Source of the DNA: Chryseobacterium phosphatilyticum
GTDB taxonomy: Bacteria; Bacteroidota; Bacteroidia; Flavobacteriales; Weeksellaceae
Direction of reading: 5' to 3'
NCBI RefSeq assembly: GCF_002899825.2
Contig: NZ_PPED02000004.1
Location: 62,001 to 126,000 of the forward strand
DNA length: 64,000 nucleotides
Each line of letters opens with the position of its first letter. The stretch's first letter is position 1. Under the pieces are notes generated by a model. The model had not been told where the DNA came from. It made no database searches and saw only the letters and a list, made by a program, of their open reading frames with translations. Below, piece after piece: positions 45,978 through 55,948 of this stretch. The translations under genes were made by a program, and so were the position numbers.

Positions 45978-48900
45978 CTACGTGGTTTCCCTGTACTTTT
46001 TACGATAGGCATAGTAAAAGACAATCGGTAGTATGGTAAAAGATAGCAACATACAGATGATCAACCCTCCTACGATCATAATCGCCAAAGGTTTTTGAAT
46101 CTCAGATCCCATTCCATTAGACATTGCAGCCGGGAAAAGCCCCATTGAACCCATCAGAGCTATCATCACAACGGGACGGATTCTGCTTCGAACGCCTTCT
46201 GAAATAGCTTGTTTAAGAGACATTTTATTTTGAAGATTTTCTTTCATCACTCCAATCAGAACAATACCATCAATAGTGGCTACCCCGAAAAGGATGATAA
46301 AACCAATTCCTGCCGAAATTCCAAAGATAGTTCCCGTGAACCACAGGGACAGAAAGCCACCAATGAATGCAAAAGCCAGTGTAATGGATGAAATCAGGGT
46401 ATCTTTCACGTTTCCGAAATTGAAATACAACAACATTAAGATCAGCACCAGTGAAATGGGAACAACCATTGCCAGCTGCTTTGCAGCTCGTTCCTTGCTT
46501 TCAAATTCTCCTGCCCAGGTCATTTTATGATTTTTAGGAAGTTTCACCTCTTTTGCCACTTTGGCTTTGGCTTCTTCGATGGTACTTCCCAAATCTCTCC
46601 CCTCAATATTGAATCCCACTCCGATATATCTGCTGTTTCCTTCACGGTAAATAAAAGACGGGCCTGTATGATAATCAATCGTTGCTATTTCCTTCAGAGG
46701 AACTTTTTTATTATCCTGAGTAGGGATCAGAATATTTCCCATTTTTTCCGGAGTATCACGATATTGTTTTTCGAATCTAAGCATCACGTCAAACATTCTT
46801 TCCTCTTCATAAAATTTAGTGGCGGCCTGTCCTCCGATTGTCATTTCAATAACCGCCTGTGCATCTGCAGTAGAAACCCCATATTTGGCCATCTTGGAAT
46901 CATGAAGTTGTATTCTAAGCTCAGGTAAACCGATATTCTTAAACACATTCACATCCGATATTCCCGGAACAGTTCTGATAGAATTCGCAACCTGATTGGC
47001 ATAATTCTCGAGTTCAAATAAATTGTTTCCGAAAATTTTAATCACCAACGGAGCCTTAACACCGGCTACATATTCTTCAACATTATCCTGTATCGGCTGG
47101 CTGAATCCGAAGTTAATTCCGGGATATTTTTCAAGGGAAACTCTCATTTCTTCTAAAAGCTCTTCCTTAGATATTTTTTTCTTCCATTCATTTTCAGGCT
47201 TTAGCTGGATATTAAATTCAATATTAAAGAAACCGGTAGGGTCAGTTCCGTCATTCGGACGGCCTGTCTGAGTCATGACAAATTTTACTTCATCATATTT
47301 CATTAAGATCTCCTTCATTTCTTTGGTCAGTCTTACCGACTCATCCAGATTTACACTATTGGGTAATGTGGCACGAACATAAATAGCTCCTTCATTCAGT
47401 TTAGGTAAAAACTCAGAACCGTAGTTGGAAAACCTCCAGCCACAAATTGCAAGCAATGTGAGAAAGCCAATGATAAATCCTTTTTTATATCGGTCACTGA
47501 ACTCATAAATCCTGTAGATATTAACTCTGAAGAACCTTGAAATAAAGTTTTCCTTTTCCTCTATATTTTTAGTTAATAACAATTTACACATCGCAGGAAC
47601 GTATGTCAAACTCAGAATCAATGATCCTAATAATGCATATCCTAATGTAAATGCCAACGGAGAGAACATCTTCCCTTCCACTTTCTGGAATGAGAAGATC
47701 GGCATCAAAGCAACAATCAGAATCAAGAGTGCGAAGAAAATATAACTCGCCACACTTCCTGCACTTTTCTTTATAATCCCCAATTTTGAAATTTTATTGA
47801 ATCTCTGCAACCCGATCTTTTTCGCTTTATGTTCGAGAGCCACAAAGACATTTTCGACGATGACCAGCGTACCTTCCAGGAGGAGGCCAAAATCCAGTGC
47901 ACCCATAGAAATCAGGTTGGCAGGTAAACCTTGAATCCTAAGCATAATTATTGCAAAAAGAAATGCCAGAGGAATCACTGATGCCACAATAAAGGTTGTT
48001 CTCCAGTTGTACAGGAATATAAATACGATAATGGAAACAAGAATCACCCCTTCAACAAGATTTTTAGATACGGTATGAACAGTTGTATTCACCAGTTCGG
48101 TGCGATCAATAATGGGTTCAATCTTAACATCACCGGGTAACTCTCCCCCATTCAATTCTTCGATCCTGTCTTTTAATCTGGCAATCACTTCACTCGGGTT
48201 TTCACCACGCAGCATGATGACGATACCTTCTACAACATCATTTTCTTTATTATATCCTACTTGTCCCAACCTTGGCTTTGCGGACACTTTTACTTCAGCA
48301 ACATGCTTTACTAAAATAGGTGTGGAACCTTTTACTTCAATCTGAATATTTTCAATATCATCCTTACTTTCCAAAAGACCTATCCCCCTCACTACATAAG
48401 CCTGATCACCTTTTGCTACAACATCTCCCCCAACATTAATATTACTCTTCGAAACTGCTTCATATACATCCAGAGGGGATAAGTCATAATTGTGCAATTC
48501 GGTTGGATTAATTTTTATCTCATATGTTTTTTCCTCACCTCCAAAGCTTACCACATCTGCTACTCCGGGAACGGCAAGTAATTCACGTTCAACCACCCAA
48601 TCCTGGATCGCAGTCACTTCTTTAATGGGCAGCTTACTTTTAATGATATACCTGTAAATTTCACCGGTGGCTCCGGATGGTGGCTCAATACTATATTCTG
48701 CTCCATTTGGCAGCTGTACATTTCCGAGCTTGTTGGATGCATATTGCTGAGCATAAAAATCATTCACATGATCGTCAAAAATCACAGTCACCACAGATAA
48801 TCCAAATAATGAAATAGACCTCACCGAAGTTTTGTTTGGAATAGCATTCATTTCCTTCGAAATAGGCAGAGTAACGAATTTCTCGATTTCTTCAGCACTT

Positions 48901-49076
48901 CTCCCCGGCCATTGGGTAATAACTCTAACCCTCGTGTTGGTAACATCCGGAAATGCCTCAATAGGAGTATGTATATAGGAATAGATCCCTCCGGCTAACA
49001 GAAGAAATGTCCCTAAAAGAACAATCAAAGAATTTTTTAGGGAGAAGGAAACTATATTCTGTACAAATTTTCGCAT
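45978..49076 (-). CDS. Heavy-metal efflux RND pump (CzcA/CusA family)
   Basis: The inner-membrane proton-driven pump of a tripartite metal exporter (1032 aa, twelve membrane segments in two halves with large periplasmic loops). HME-RND signatures are GRSAEEIEKFVTLPISKEMN, PPSGATGEIYRY, VVEGIVIMLRGENPSEVI and, in TM4, DFGLLLEGTLVIVEN with Asp395, Glu401 and Glu408. CzcA usually has Asp at the second position, here Glu. The metal (Zn, Co, Cd, Ni or Cu/Ag) cannot be fixed from the sequence. Its ATG shares one base with the adaptor stop codon (TAATG), so translation is coupled. Confidence 0.93.
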   Translation of the reverse strand: MRKFVQNIVSFSLKNSLIVLLGTFLLLAGGIYSYIHTPIEAFPDVTNTRVRVITQWPGRSAEEIEKFVTLPISKEMNAIPNKTSVRSISLFGLSVVTVIFDDHVNDFYAQQYASNKLGNVQLPNGAEYSIEPPSGATGEIYRYIIKSKLPIKEVTAIQDWVVERELLAVPGVADVVSFGGEEKTYEIKINPTELHNYDLSPLDVYEAVSKSNINVGGDVVAKGDQAYVVRGIGLLESKDDIENIQIEVKGSTPILVKHVAEVKVSAKPRLGQVGYNKENDVVEGIVIMLRGENPSEVIARLKDRIEELNGGELPGDVKIEPIIDRTELVNTTVHTVSKNLVEGVILVSIIVFIFLYNWRTTFIVASVIPLAFLFAIIMLRIQGLPANLISMGALDFGLLLEGTLVIVENVFVALEHKAKKIGLQRFNKISKLGIIKKSAGSVASYIFFALLILIVALMPIFSFQKVEGKMFSPLAFTLGYALLGSLILSLTYVPAMCKLLLTKNIEEKENFISRFFRVNIYRIYEFSDRYKKGFIIGFLTLLAICGWRFSNYGSEFLPKLNEGAIYVRATLPNSVNLDESVRLTKEMKEILMKYDEVKFVMTQTGRPNDGTDPTGFFNIEFNIQLKPENEWKKKISKEELLEEMRVSLEKYPGINFGFSQPIQDNVEEYVAGVKAPLVIKIFGNNLFELENYANQVANSIRTVPGISDVNVFKNIGLPELRIQLHDSKMAKYGVSTADAQAVIEMTIGGQAATKFYEEERMFDVMLRFEKQYRDTPEKMGNILIPTQDNKKVPLKEIATIDYHTGPSFIYREGNSRYIGVGFNIEGRDLGSTIEEAKAKVAKEVKLPKNHKMTWAGEFESKERAAKQLAMVVPISLVLILMLLYFNFGNVKDTLISSITLAFAFIGGFLSLWFTGTIFGISAGIGFIILFGVATIDGIVLIGVMKENLQNKMSLKQAISEGVRSRIRPVVMIALMGSMGLFPAAMSNGMGSEIQKPLAIMIVGGLIICMLLSFTILPIVFYYAYRKKYRETT

Positions 49077-50191
49077 TACTTCGTAGAATTATTTAATTGG
49101 TTTTTCAGGTTTTCATAGATCAGCAGCCCATTGGAAGCAATGATATTTTCACCGGATTTTAAATTTCCTTCAACATAAATATATTGGCTGTTGGATGCTA
49201 TTTCTGTCACCGGCCGTATTTCCAGCTCACAATCTTTTTTGTATACCACCACATAACTTTGATTGTTATCAAAGATCAGTGCTTTTGCAGGAATAGCCAA
49301 TGCACTTTTATTTTGTGAATTAATAGGTAGAATAACATCTGCAGACATTCCCGGTCTCAGCTTCATACCATTATTGTCCATAATAATTTTGGCTTTCAGT
49401 ACTCTTTCATTTTCATTAAATACCTGAGAGATATTATTAATTTTTCCGGCAAAACTCTCATCCGGATACGCTAACGTTTTTACTACGACAGGCTGATCGA
49501 CATACACATTCCTCATGTTGGTAGCATACACATTAGCCATTACCCATACTTTATCAAGATTTGAAATGGTAAATAGCTGATCACCCCCTGCAGTAACCGG
49601 CATTCCTTTAGAAACATTCTTCGATATCACATACCCATCAGCCGGAGCTTTAATCTGAATTGTATTTCCACCCGCAGAATACAACTGCATATTTTTCTGA
49701 GTTTTAGAAATATTGGATTGCAGTATAGCTACTTCGGATCTTGCTTCCTGAAGATCTTTTTGAGAAGCAATATCATCTTTGTACATCGCTTCTATCGAAG
49801 ACAGCTTTCTTTTGGCAACAGCAAGTTGTGCCTGCAAGGTTTGTGTATCATCCTGCATTTCGTTGACCGCTGTACTTTTTACAGTAGCCAACACCTGTCC
49901 TTTTTTCACATAGTCTCCCAACGAGAAGTAGGTATCTGTAACTACTCCGTCTACAAGACTGACAAAAGGAACTGTTTTGTCAGAATTACTCTCTACCTCA
50001 CCGGTAAGGGTGATGCTTTCTTCGATAGGACGTACTTCCGCTTTAATGAGCTTAATGTCTTTTTTAAGTTCTTTACTGATACAATAGCCTTTTTCTGCTG
50101 CTTTATCCTGCTTTTTATCTTTACAACCTGTAAGGGCGACCAAAGCAGAGAGATAAAGAACTGCAATATATCTGGTAGTATTCATTTTCAT
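49076..50191 (-). CDS. RND efflux periplasmic adaptor (CzcB/CusB type), lipoprotein
   Basis: The membrane-fusion subunit that joins pump and outer-membrane channel. The signal peptide ends at LVALTGC, a lipobox (Cys at about residue 23). Domains in order: barrel-sandwich first half (DGVVTDTYFSLGDYVKKGQV), helical hairpin (about residues 115-165), second half (IKAPADGYVISKNVSKGMPV), beta-barrel (VWVMANVYATNMRNVYVDQP) and membrane-proximal end. It has 371 aa. It lacks the His-rich tip seen in some CzcB proteins. Confidence 0.92.
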   Translation of the reverse strand: MKMNTTRYIAVLYLSALVALTGCKDKKQDKAAEKGYCISKELKKDIKLIKAEVRPIEESITLTGEVESNSDKTVPFVSLVDGVVTDTYFSLGDYVKKGQVLATVKSTAVNEMQDDTQTLQAQLAVAKRKLSSIEAMYKDDIASQKDLQEARSEVAILQSNISKTQKNMQLYSAGGNTIQIKAPADGYVISKNVSKGMPVTAGGDQLFTISNLDKVWVMANVYATNMRNVYVDQPVVVKTLAYPDESFAGKINNISQVFNENERVLKAKIIMDNNGMKLRPGMSADVILPINSQNKSALAIPAKALIFDNNQSYVVVYKKDCELEIRPVTEIASNSQYIYVEGNLKSGENIIASNGLLIYENLKNQLNNSTK

Positions 50192-50250
50192 ATGTAGATG
50201 TTCATTTTTTTATACAATCATAGAAGTTGTATGCATAACACTTCCGGGTT

Positions 50251-51525
50251 TTACAAATCCTGTCCTACAACATACTGCAGGTTCTCGTAGTATTGATTAA
50301 GTTCTTTTTTGGTGTCAAGGATGATCATTTTATTCCCGATATAAGTATCCAGGAAATCCATATACTCCAGCATGCTGATGTTTCTTAATCTGAAGTTTTT
50401 TTCATGACTGACCAACAAACCGTCCAGGGTAGCTTCATACGAATCGTCTATTTCTTCTGAAACCTGCTGTGTCCTTATATAGTTTCTAAAGACAGAAACA
50501 ATTTCATTTTCAGATTTCAAAATATTCTTTTGGGTTTCGTATTTGCTTTTCTCAATTTCCAGTCTGGCTTCCTGAATATTACCTTTGTTCCGATCGAAAA
50601 TCGGAAGGTCCAGTGAAAGTCCCAGTCCGATAAAATCTTTCATAATATTCCCACCTCTGTCATATCCTATGGAAACTGCTACATCAGGAGTTTTCATTGC
50701 ATTTTGAATTTCAAGATTCTTTGCCGCATGTTTCTCTTTATTTTTTGAGATTAAAATATCCGGTCTGTTTTCTTTGGCCTTTTCCAGCCATTGTCCCAGT
50801 TCCAATTCCGAAAGTTGTTTCTCTGGTAAGGTAAAAGAATCCGATATCACCAGATAGGAAGTAGATGGAATCATCAGTAAAGCTTTCAATTCCACTTGTT
50901 GGTCTTCAATTTCCTGTTTCAATGAAATAAGCTTTTTCTTGAATTCAATTTCCTGCGCTTTTAAGCGAACATACTCCGCTTTACTGATATTTCCGAGGTT
51001 TAATTGGTTTTGATAAGATTTTGTTAATTTTTCTATGGAAGCAATCTGCCCCTCATAAATCTTCTGTTGCTCCTGATTGTACAGGATCTCAGTAACAGTA
51101 TTTCGAAGAGTTTTCTTAAGCTCGCGGAGGACTTCCTGCAATTCATATTTTTCTCCTTCCACTTCAATTTTCTGAAGCTCGATGTTTTTTCTTCTTTTCC
51201 CGGCAGTCTGAATCACCTGTTCTATTTCTGCAGAAATCTGAGTGTTCTTTCCCCAGTTACCTATCAGAGCAGGTTGTTCCTCAATATCATAAGTTCTCCA
51301 TAGATTAACTTCACTGATACTTAATTTCGGGTTGGGCCAGTATTTAGCCTGAAGAGCTCGTGCCTCAGCCTGGGAGATCTCTAATTTCTGAGCGATAAGA
51401 TCTAAATTCTTAGCAAGAAAAACTGCTTCAGCCTCCTTCCTGCTTACTTTCACGGTATCTGCAATCTGGGCTGAAAAAAAACTGAAGCAATGAATATAAA
51501 ATAAGGTAAATATAATTTTCTTCAA
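50251..51525 (-). CDS. TolC-family outer-membrane channel of the metal efflux system
   Basis: The outer-membrane part of the exporter (424 aa), with two outer-membrane efflux domains made of long helices (ISQAEARALQAKYWPNPKLS; LQNKFA-like IEKLTKSYQNQLNLGNISKA). The start codon is TTG at 51525: it gives a full signal peptide MKKIIFTLFYIHCFSFFSAQ, whereas no in-frame ATG exists nearby on either side. It is the first gene of the operon tolC-like, adaptor, pump. A promoter and four 11-bp-phased repeats lie upstream. Confidence 0.9.
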   Translation of the reverse strand: MKKIIFTLFYIHCFSFFSAQIADTVKVSRKEAEAVFLAKNLDLIAQKLEISQAEARALQAKYWPNPKLSISEVNLWRTYDIEEQPALIGNWGKNTQISAEIEQVIQTAGKRRKNIELQKIEVEGEKYELQEVLRELKKTLRNTVTEILYNQEQQKIYEGQIASIEKLTKSYQNQLNLGNISKAEYVRLKAQEIEFKKKLISLKQEIEDQQVELKALLMIPSTSYLVISDSFTLPEKQLSELELGQWLEKAKENRPDILISKNKEKHAAKNLEIQNAMKTPDVAVSIGYDRGGNIMKDFIGLGLSLDLPIFDRNKGNIQEARLEIEKSKYETQKNILKSENEIVSVFRNYIRTQQVSEEIDDSYEATLDGLLVSHEKNFRLRNISMLEYMDFLDTYIGNKMIILDTKKELNQYYENLQYVVGQDL

Positions 51526-51544
51526 GGTCTGATATTTAAGACCA

Positions 51545-51574
51545 CAAAGCTATTTGTCTCATATTAAACCCAAT
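51545..51574 (-). promoter_or_regulatory. Promoter of the metal efflux operon
   Basis: On the minus strand ATTG, 18 bases, TAGCTTTG; both boxes fit the Bacteroidota pattern. The -7 box lies about 20 bases before the TTG start codon, so the 5' leader is short. Confidence 0.65.
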
Positions 51575-51584
51575 TTTGAATAGA

Positions 51585-51622
51585 ATTAAAATTCAATTAG
51601 CCCAACATTAGAGTTTGATTAG
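51585..51622 (-). promoter_or_regulatory. Probable response-regulator box, four repeats at 11-bp steps
   Basis: Read on the minus strand, CTAAT, CTAAT, CTAAT and TTAAT start exactly 11 bases apart, just upstream of the -33 box. This is the arrangement bound head to tail by OmpR/PhoB-type regulators. The gene for such a regulator lies 1.5 kb upstream. Confidence 0.65.
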
Positions 51623-51795
51623 AATGTTTTTTAATTTTGAAAATTGTTCTTGAATAATTATGTTTAGGATAAATAAAACGAGTTTGCAAACGAGTTAAAA
51701 TCTGCTTCCATTGAATACTTTAAATTTTGCAGAGATTTGGTGAACAACACAACTCTTTTTAATATGAAATTCAAGAATCCGTTCAATCTGCATAG

Positions 51796-53157
51796 TCAGG
51801 AATAAACCGGAAATTCAAGAAGAACACTTGTTCCGATATTGACAGTAGAATCAATTTTCATTACAATATGATGATGATCAAAGATACTTTTAGAAAGAGA
51901 CAGACCAATTCCACTACCCTTGACTGAATCTACATTTTTTCCTCTGTAAAAAGTTTCTGTTATTTTCATCAGATCATCCGGCGGGATTCCCCTCCCTTCA
52001 TCTCTTATTTCAATATACAAATGATTACTTTTCTCTGATAATATAAGCGTTACTGGCTTATCACAGGAATATTTGATAGAATTTTCAACAATATTGTATA
52101 CCGCTAAATATAGCAGTGTTTCATTTCCCGGAAACTCCAATAAAGAAGGCTTCGTAACTTCCAGTTGTATTTTGATGGAAGAATTATTCTCTTTTGCTTT
52201 AAGTTGTAATTTTTCATAGATCTTCCAGATCAGTTCATCTACCCTGACTTGCTGATGGGAAGCTTCAAGTTTAGTCATCCCGGACATCAGCAAAAGGTTA
52301 TTGAGAATATTTTCAATTTCAAATACATTTTCAAGTGATTCTTTTGCAACCTGATGATATTCCTCAGGGGTACGGTCTCTTTGAGCAAATACTTCGAGGT
52401 TTCCGGAAATAGCCGCCAGCGGCGTTTTAAATTCATGAGAGACATAATTGATAAAATTCTGCTGTAAGAGTACATTTTCGGAAATCCTCCCGATCAATTT
52501 ATTATAAGATTTAATAAGATCCTCAATCTCATCATTGGTATTGGTAGAAGTGATCGCAGTAGAAATATTATTATAATCAACCTTATTGATTCGCTCTACT
52601 ACATTGGAAATGGGCTTGTACACAATCTTGGAAAGATACCGGCTTAAAAAAAAGATGACCAGCAACCCCAGCACCAGAACAGAAATCATAATAATGGAAA
52701 GCCTCCATATCTGGGATTGAAATGAATCATTGGGTGATTTTACAAAAACCACGAAATCGCCCTGGTTATCCGGGTAAAAAATCCCGTAATAAAACTGATT
52801 GTCAGACATAAACTGCACCACCTTATTCGTCCTTACAGCCTGTAAATGGGAAGGTTTGATATTTCTGTCATTCAGATTATGCCCAAATGTAACCTCATTA
52901 TTTCCGTTATATACTGCTACCCGGTTATTTTGAATAAGGTGATTGTACTCTTTCTTGATCTGAGCATGCCTGTTTTTGGGAAGTTCATCTTTTTCAAGGT
53001 AATAGATTGCAGAAATAAGAGCCGTATTTCTTAGCTTTTCAAAATAGAAAATCTTTGTACTATCATAGTAGGCAAAAAATATCACCGCGGATGTGATGAT
53101 AGAAACTATGCCGAATGAAAGGCTTGAAATAAGGGTAAACCGACTCCTAAGTGTCAT
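51796..53157 (-). CDS. Sensor histidine kinase of the metal efflux system
   Basis: An inner-membrane kinase (453 aa). Two membrane segments (about residues 10-32 and 153-175) enclose a periplasmic sensor of ~120 residues. A HAMP region follows, then the phosphorylation site VSHEFKTPLAAISGNLEVFA, and the ATPase part with N box NIVENSIKYS, G1 IRDEGRGIPP and G2 GSGIGLSLSKSI. It begins 1 base after the regulator's stop codon (TGAAATG), so the two are co-translated. Zinc, copper or another metal is the likely signal, from its place next to the efflux genes (CusS/CzcS-like). Confidence 0.92.
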   Translation of the reverse strand: MTLRSRFTLISSLSFGIVSIITSAVIFFAYYDSTKIFYFEKLRNTALISAIYYLEKDELPKNRHAQIKKEYNHLIQNNRVAVYNGNNEVTFGHNLNDRNIKPSHLQAVRTNKVVQFMSDNQFYYGIFYPDNQGDFVVFVKSPNDSFQSQIWRLSIIMISVLVLGLLVIFFLSRYLSKIVYKPISNVVERINKVDYNNISTAITSTNTNDEIEDLIKSYNKLIGRISENVLLQQNFINYVSHEFKTPLAAISGNLEVFAQRDRTPEEYHQVAKESLENVFEIENILNNLLLMSGMTKLEASHQQVRVDELIWKIYEKLQLKAKENNSSIKIQLEVTKPSLLEFPGNETLLYLAVYNIVENSIKYSCDKPVTLILSEKSNHLYIEIRDEGRGIPPDDLMKITETFYRGKNVDSVKGSGIGLSLSKSIFDHHHIVMKIDSTVNIGTSVLLEFPVYS

Positions 53158-53158
53158 T

Positions 53159-53833
53159 TCAGTCTTTGATTAAATATCCTGTTCCTTTTATTGTGTGAAT
53201 AATTTTCTGATCCGTTTCATCAATCTTATTACGGACATAAGATATATAAACATCAACCAGATTGGTTGTATTATCAAAGTCAATTCCCCAGACTTTGTGA
53301 AGAATCTGAGTCCTGCTGAGAACCTTGTTCTTATTCTCCATCAGAAAAGTAAAAAGCTTATATTCTGTAGGAGAAAACTCGATTTCCTTATTGTCTTGTG
53401 TTACCTTATGCAGATCTGTATCGATCACAATATTACTGCAGGACAGAAACTGATCTTCCTTCTGATAGCTTAGTTTATTCCTTCTCGTCAAAGCTTTAAT
53501 CCTGGAGATCAGCTCTTCAAAATGGAAAGGTTTGGATAAATAATCATCGGCTCCCAGATCAAGCATTTTAATTTTATCATCAGGACTATTCAGGGCACTC
53601 AACACTAAAATCGGAGTATAGTTTCCTTTAAATCGTATGACCTGAGTAAGCTGCATACCATCCAGCCCGGGAAGCATAATGTCCATCAATATTATATCAA
53701 AGTCATAAGTATTGATGATCTCACGTGCTTTCTCTCCCGAATCAGCGAGAGTCATATTATACCCTGCTTCGGAAAGGCCCTTTATCAGGAAGTTGCTAAT
53801 TCTCTGGTCATCCTCTACCAATAAAATGTTCAT
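53159..53833 (-). CDS. OmpR-family response regulator of the metal efflux system
   Basis: A 224-aa regulator. The ATG at 53833 gives MNILLVEDDQRISNFLIKG, the receiver start; a longer frame upstream adds non-conserved sequence. The phosphoacceptor Asp is in IILMDIMLPGLDGMQ, the conserved Lys in DDYLSKPFHFEELISR. The C-terminal winged helix has FSPTEYKLFTFLMENKNKVL and NLVDVYISYVRNKID. It most likely binds the 11-bp repeats before the efflux operon. Confidence 0.94.
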   Translation of the reverse strand: MNILLVEDDQRISNFLIKGLSEAGYNMTLADSGEKAREIINTYDFDIILMDIMLPGLDGMQLTQVIRFKGNYTPILVLSALNSPDDKIKMLDLGADDYLSKPFHFEELISRIKALTRRNKLSYQKEDQFLSCSNIVIDTDLHKVTQDNKEIEFSPTEYKLFTFLMENKNKVLSRTQILHKVWGIDFDNTTNLVDVYISYVRNKIDETDQKIIHTIKGTGYLIKD

Positions 53834-53989
53834 ATGCTTCTGAAATTTCCCATAAATATAGGTAATCTTTGGGAAAGCGAGCTGAAAGCAACAAGTCACA
53901 CATTTTCACAGGCATAAATAATGAATGCCTTAAATATCCGTATTTCTATCTTTTCTACAACTTATAACCTTTTTTCATAATTTTGAAAA

Positions 53990-55483
53990 ATGGAGATGAC
54001 TTATTTAATTATTGGATGTATTGCGGGCGGAATATTAGGGGCTCTCATTTTATACTTTGCCTTGAAATCATCAATGGTTGCAAGAAGTAGTTATGATGAA
54101 CTGAACAGCCAACATATCAGAAATAATTCTGAATTGGAAAATACCCGCCTGAAAGTTAAAGAGCTTACTCAAAATATAAACGAAGAAAAAGAAATAAACC
54201 TTCAACAACAAGATCTTCTGAATGATCTTAAAAGTGAGTTTGCCAAAATTTCAGCAGAATATACCTCTTTGAATTCTCAGTTTCAGGAGCAAAAGCAGCT
54301 GAACATTAAACAAACTTCCCAGATTGAGTCATTGACGATTGAGAAACAAAATATCTTTGCTAAGAATTCTGAACTTTTTGCTAAAAATGAAAGTCTTCAA
54401 CAGTCTCTTACAACTCAAAAAGAAGAAATCACGAAAATTCAGGAGGAAGCAAAACTACAGTTTGAGAATCTGGCTAACAAAATTTTAGAAGAGAAAACAG
54501 AAAAATTCACCACCTTAAACCAGAATAATTTAAAAAATATCCTTGAACCCTTTCAGGAAAAAATTACAGATTTAAAAAATAAGGTAAACGAAGCCTACGA
54601 AAAGGAAAACAAAGAACGCTTCTCTCTCGCTGAAAAAGTAAAGGAACTGGCTGACCTGAATCAGCAAATTTCTGAAGACGCAAAAAAATTAACCCGAGCC
54701 TTAAAAGGAGAAAGCAAAACCCAGGGTAACTGGGGAGAAATGATTCTGGAAAGTATTCTTGAAAAATCCGGACTGGTAAAAGGAAGAGAATATTTTCTTG
54801 AGCATGAATTGCGGGATGAAGATAATAAAGCTTTGTTCTCGGAGTTCTCAGGCAAAAAAATGCGCCCCGACGCCGTAGTCAAATACCCGGATGAAAGAAA
54901 TGTAATCATAGATTCCAAGGTTTCACTCACTGCTTTCACTGAATTGGTAGACGAAACAGATCAGGATGTCTATGTGATAAAGCTGAATCAACATCTTGGT
55001 TCCATAAAAAATCACATTACCCAACTCAGTCAGAAAGCGTATGACGACTATGGGAAATCTCTCGATTTTGTCATGATGTTCATTCCAAGTGAGCCTGCCT
55101 ATATTGCAGCCATGCAGGCAGATCAAAACCTTTGGAACTATGCTTATGAAAGAAGAATCCTGCTATTAAATCCAAGTAACCTCATTACTTCTCTTAAGCT
55201 TATTGCAGATCTCTGGAAGCGTGAATATCAAAACAGAAATTCTGTAGAAATAGCAGAAAGAGGAGCCAAATTATATGATAAATTTGTAAATTTCGTGGAT
55301 AATCTGGAAAAAGTAGGAAGAAATATTGATCAGGCTAAAAACATATATAATGAAGCTTACAAACAATTGTATACTGGAAATGATAATCTGATTATCCAAA
55401 CTCAGAAACTAAAATCTTTAGGCATTAAAAACAAAAAAGACTTACCACAAAGTCTTATCGATAATAATGATATCATAGAATAA
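53990..55483 (+). CDS. rmuC: DNA recombination protein RmuC
   Basis: RmuC limits DNA inversions at short inverted repeats in E. coli; it has a nuclease-like fold. The protein (497 aa) has an N-terminal membrane helix (IIGCIAGGILGALILYFALK), a long coiled coil (residues ~35-230) and the RmuC domain: GNWGEMILESILEKSGLVKG, MRPDAVVKYPDERNVIIDSK (catalytic-like Asp and Lys) and FIPSEPAYIAAMQADQNLW. It lies divergent from the response regulator. Confidence 0.95.
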   Translation: MEMTYLIIGCIAGGILGALILYFALKSSMVARSSYDELNSQHIRNNSELENTRLKVKELTQNINEEKEINLQQQDLLNDLKSEFAKISAEYTSLNSQFQEQKQLNIKQTSQIESLTIEKQNIFAKNSELFAKNESLQQSLTTQKEEITKIQEEAKLQFENLANKILEEKTEKFTTLNQNNLKNILEPFQEKITDLKNKVNEAYEKENKERFSLAEKVKELADLNQQISEDAKKLTRALKGESKTQGNWGEMILESILEKSGLVKGREYFLEHELRDEDNKALFSEFSGKKMRPDAVVKYPDERNVIIDSKVSLTAFTELVDETDQDVYVIKLNQHLGSIKNHITQLSQKAYDDYGKSLDFVMMFIPSEPAYIAAMQADQNLWNYAYERRILLLNPSNLITSLKLIADLWKREYQNRNSVEIAERGAKLYDKFVNFVDNLEKVGRNIDQAKNIYNEAYKQLYTGNDNLIIQTQKLKSLGIKNKKDLPQSLIDNNDIIE

Positions 55484-55493
55484 AAACAATACC

Positions 55494-55916
55494 ATGAAAA
55501 AATCAAATCTCATTCTTATTATAAGTCTTTTTCTTTTTATAATCTCCCTTCCTTTTACTGCTGTATTCGCACAAAACCATGAAATGAGTGGACTGGCTTG
55601 TTTTCTTTTGGGATGGGCTGAAATGCAAGGTGGCGGAATCGCCTGGATGGCCAATCCCCTCATGTTTATTGCAGCTTTTTTCTTTTTACTTAAAAAACCA
55701 AAAATTTCTGCTGTTATCAGTTTTATTGCTGTATGCCTTACATTTTGCTTTTTGTCTGTAAGCGAAATTACGGTAAACGAAGCCGGTCATAAATTTCCTA
55801 TAACAGGTTATGGCCCCGCTTATTTTCTTTGGATAGCCAGTTGCGCCATTCTGTTTCTCGGAAGTATTATTTCCATTGTTTCACCAGATAAAGTAAAAAT
55901 TAATAATCCGGCATAA
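55494..55916 (+). CDS. Four-helix membrane protein of unknown function
   Basis: A 140-aa protein with four hydrophobic segments (residues ~5-25, 48-66, 70-90 and 110-130). It has GLACFLLGWAEMQGGGIAWMANP between the first two (about 32-54). I do not recognise the family. It is 10 bases after rmuC and 32 bases before a LytTR regulator, so it may belong to that unit. Confidence 0.75.
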   Translation: MKKSNLILIISLFLFIISLPFTAVFAQNHEMSGLACFLLGWAEMQGGGIAWMANPLMFIAAFFFLLKKPKISAVISFIAVCLTFCFLSVSEITVNEAGHKFPITGYGPAYFLWIASCAILFLGSIISIVSPDKVKINNPA

Positions 55917-55948
55917 GATAAAGATCTAAGTTTTATACAATTGTCAGG

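Noticed and set aside
45978..53833. Metal efflux genes as a mobile resistance island
   Set aside because: There are no transposase, integrase, att-like repeats or base-composition change around them; they look like a normal chromosomal operon.
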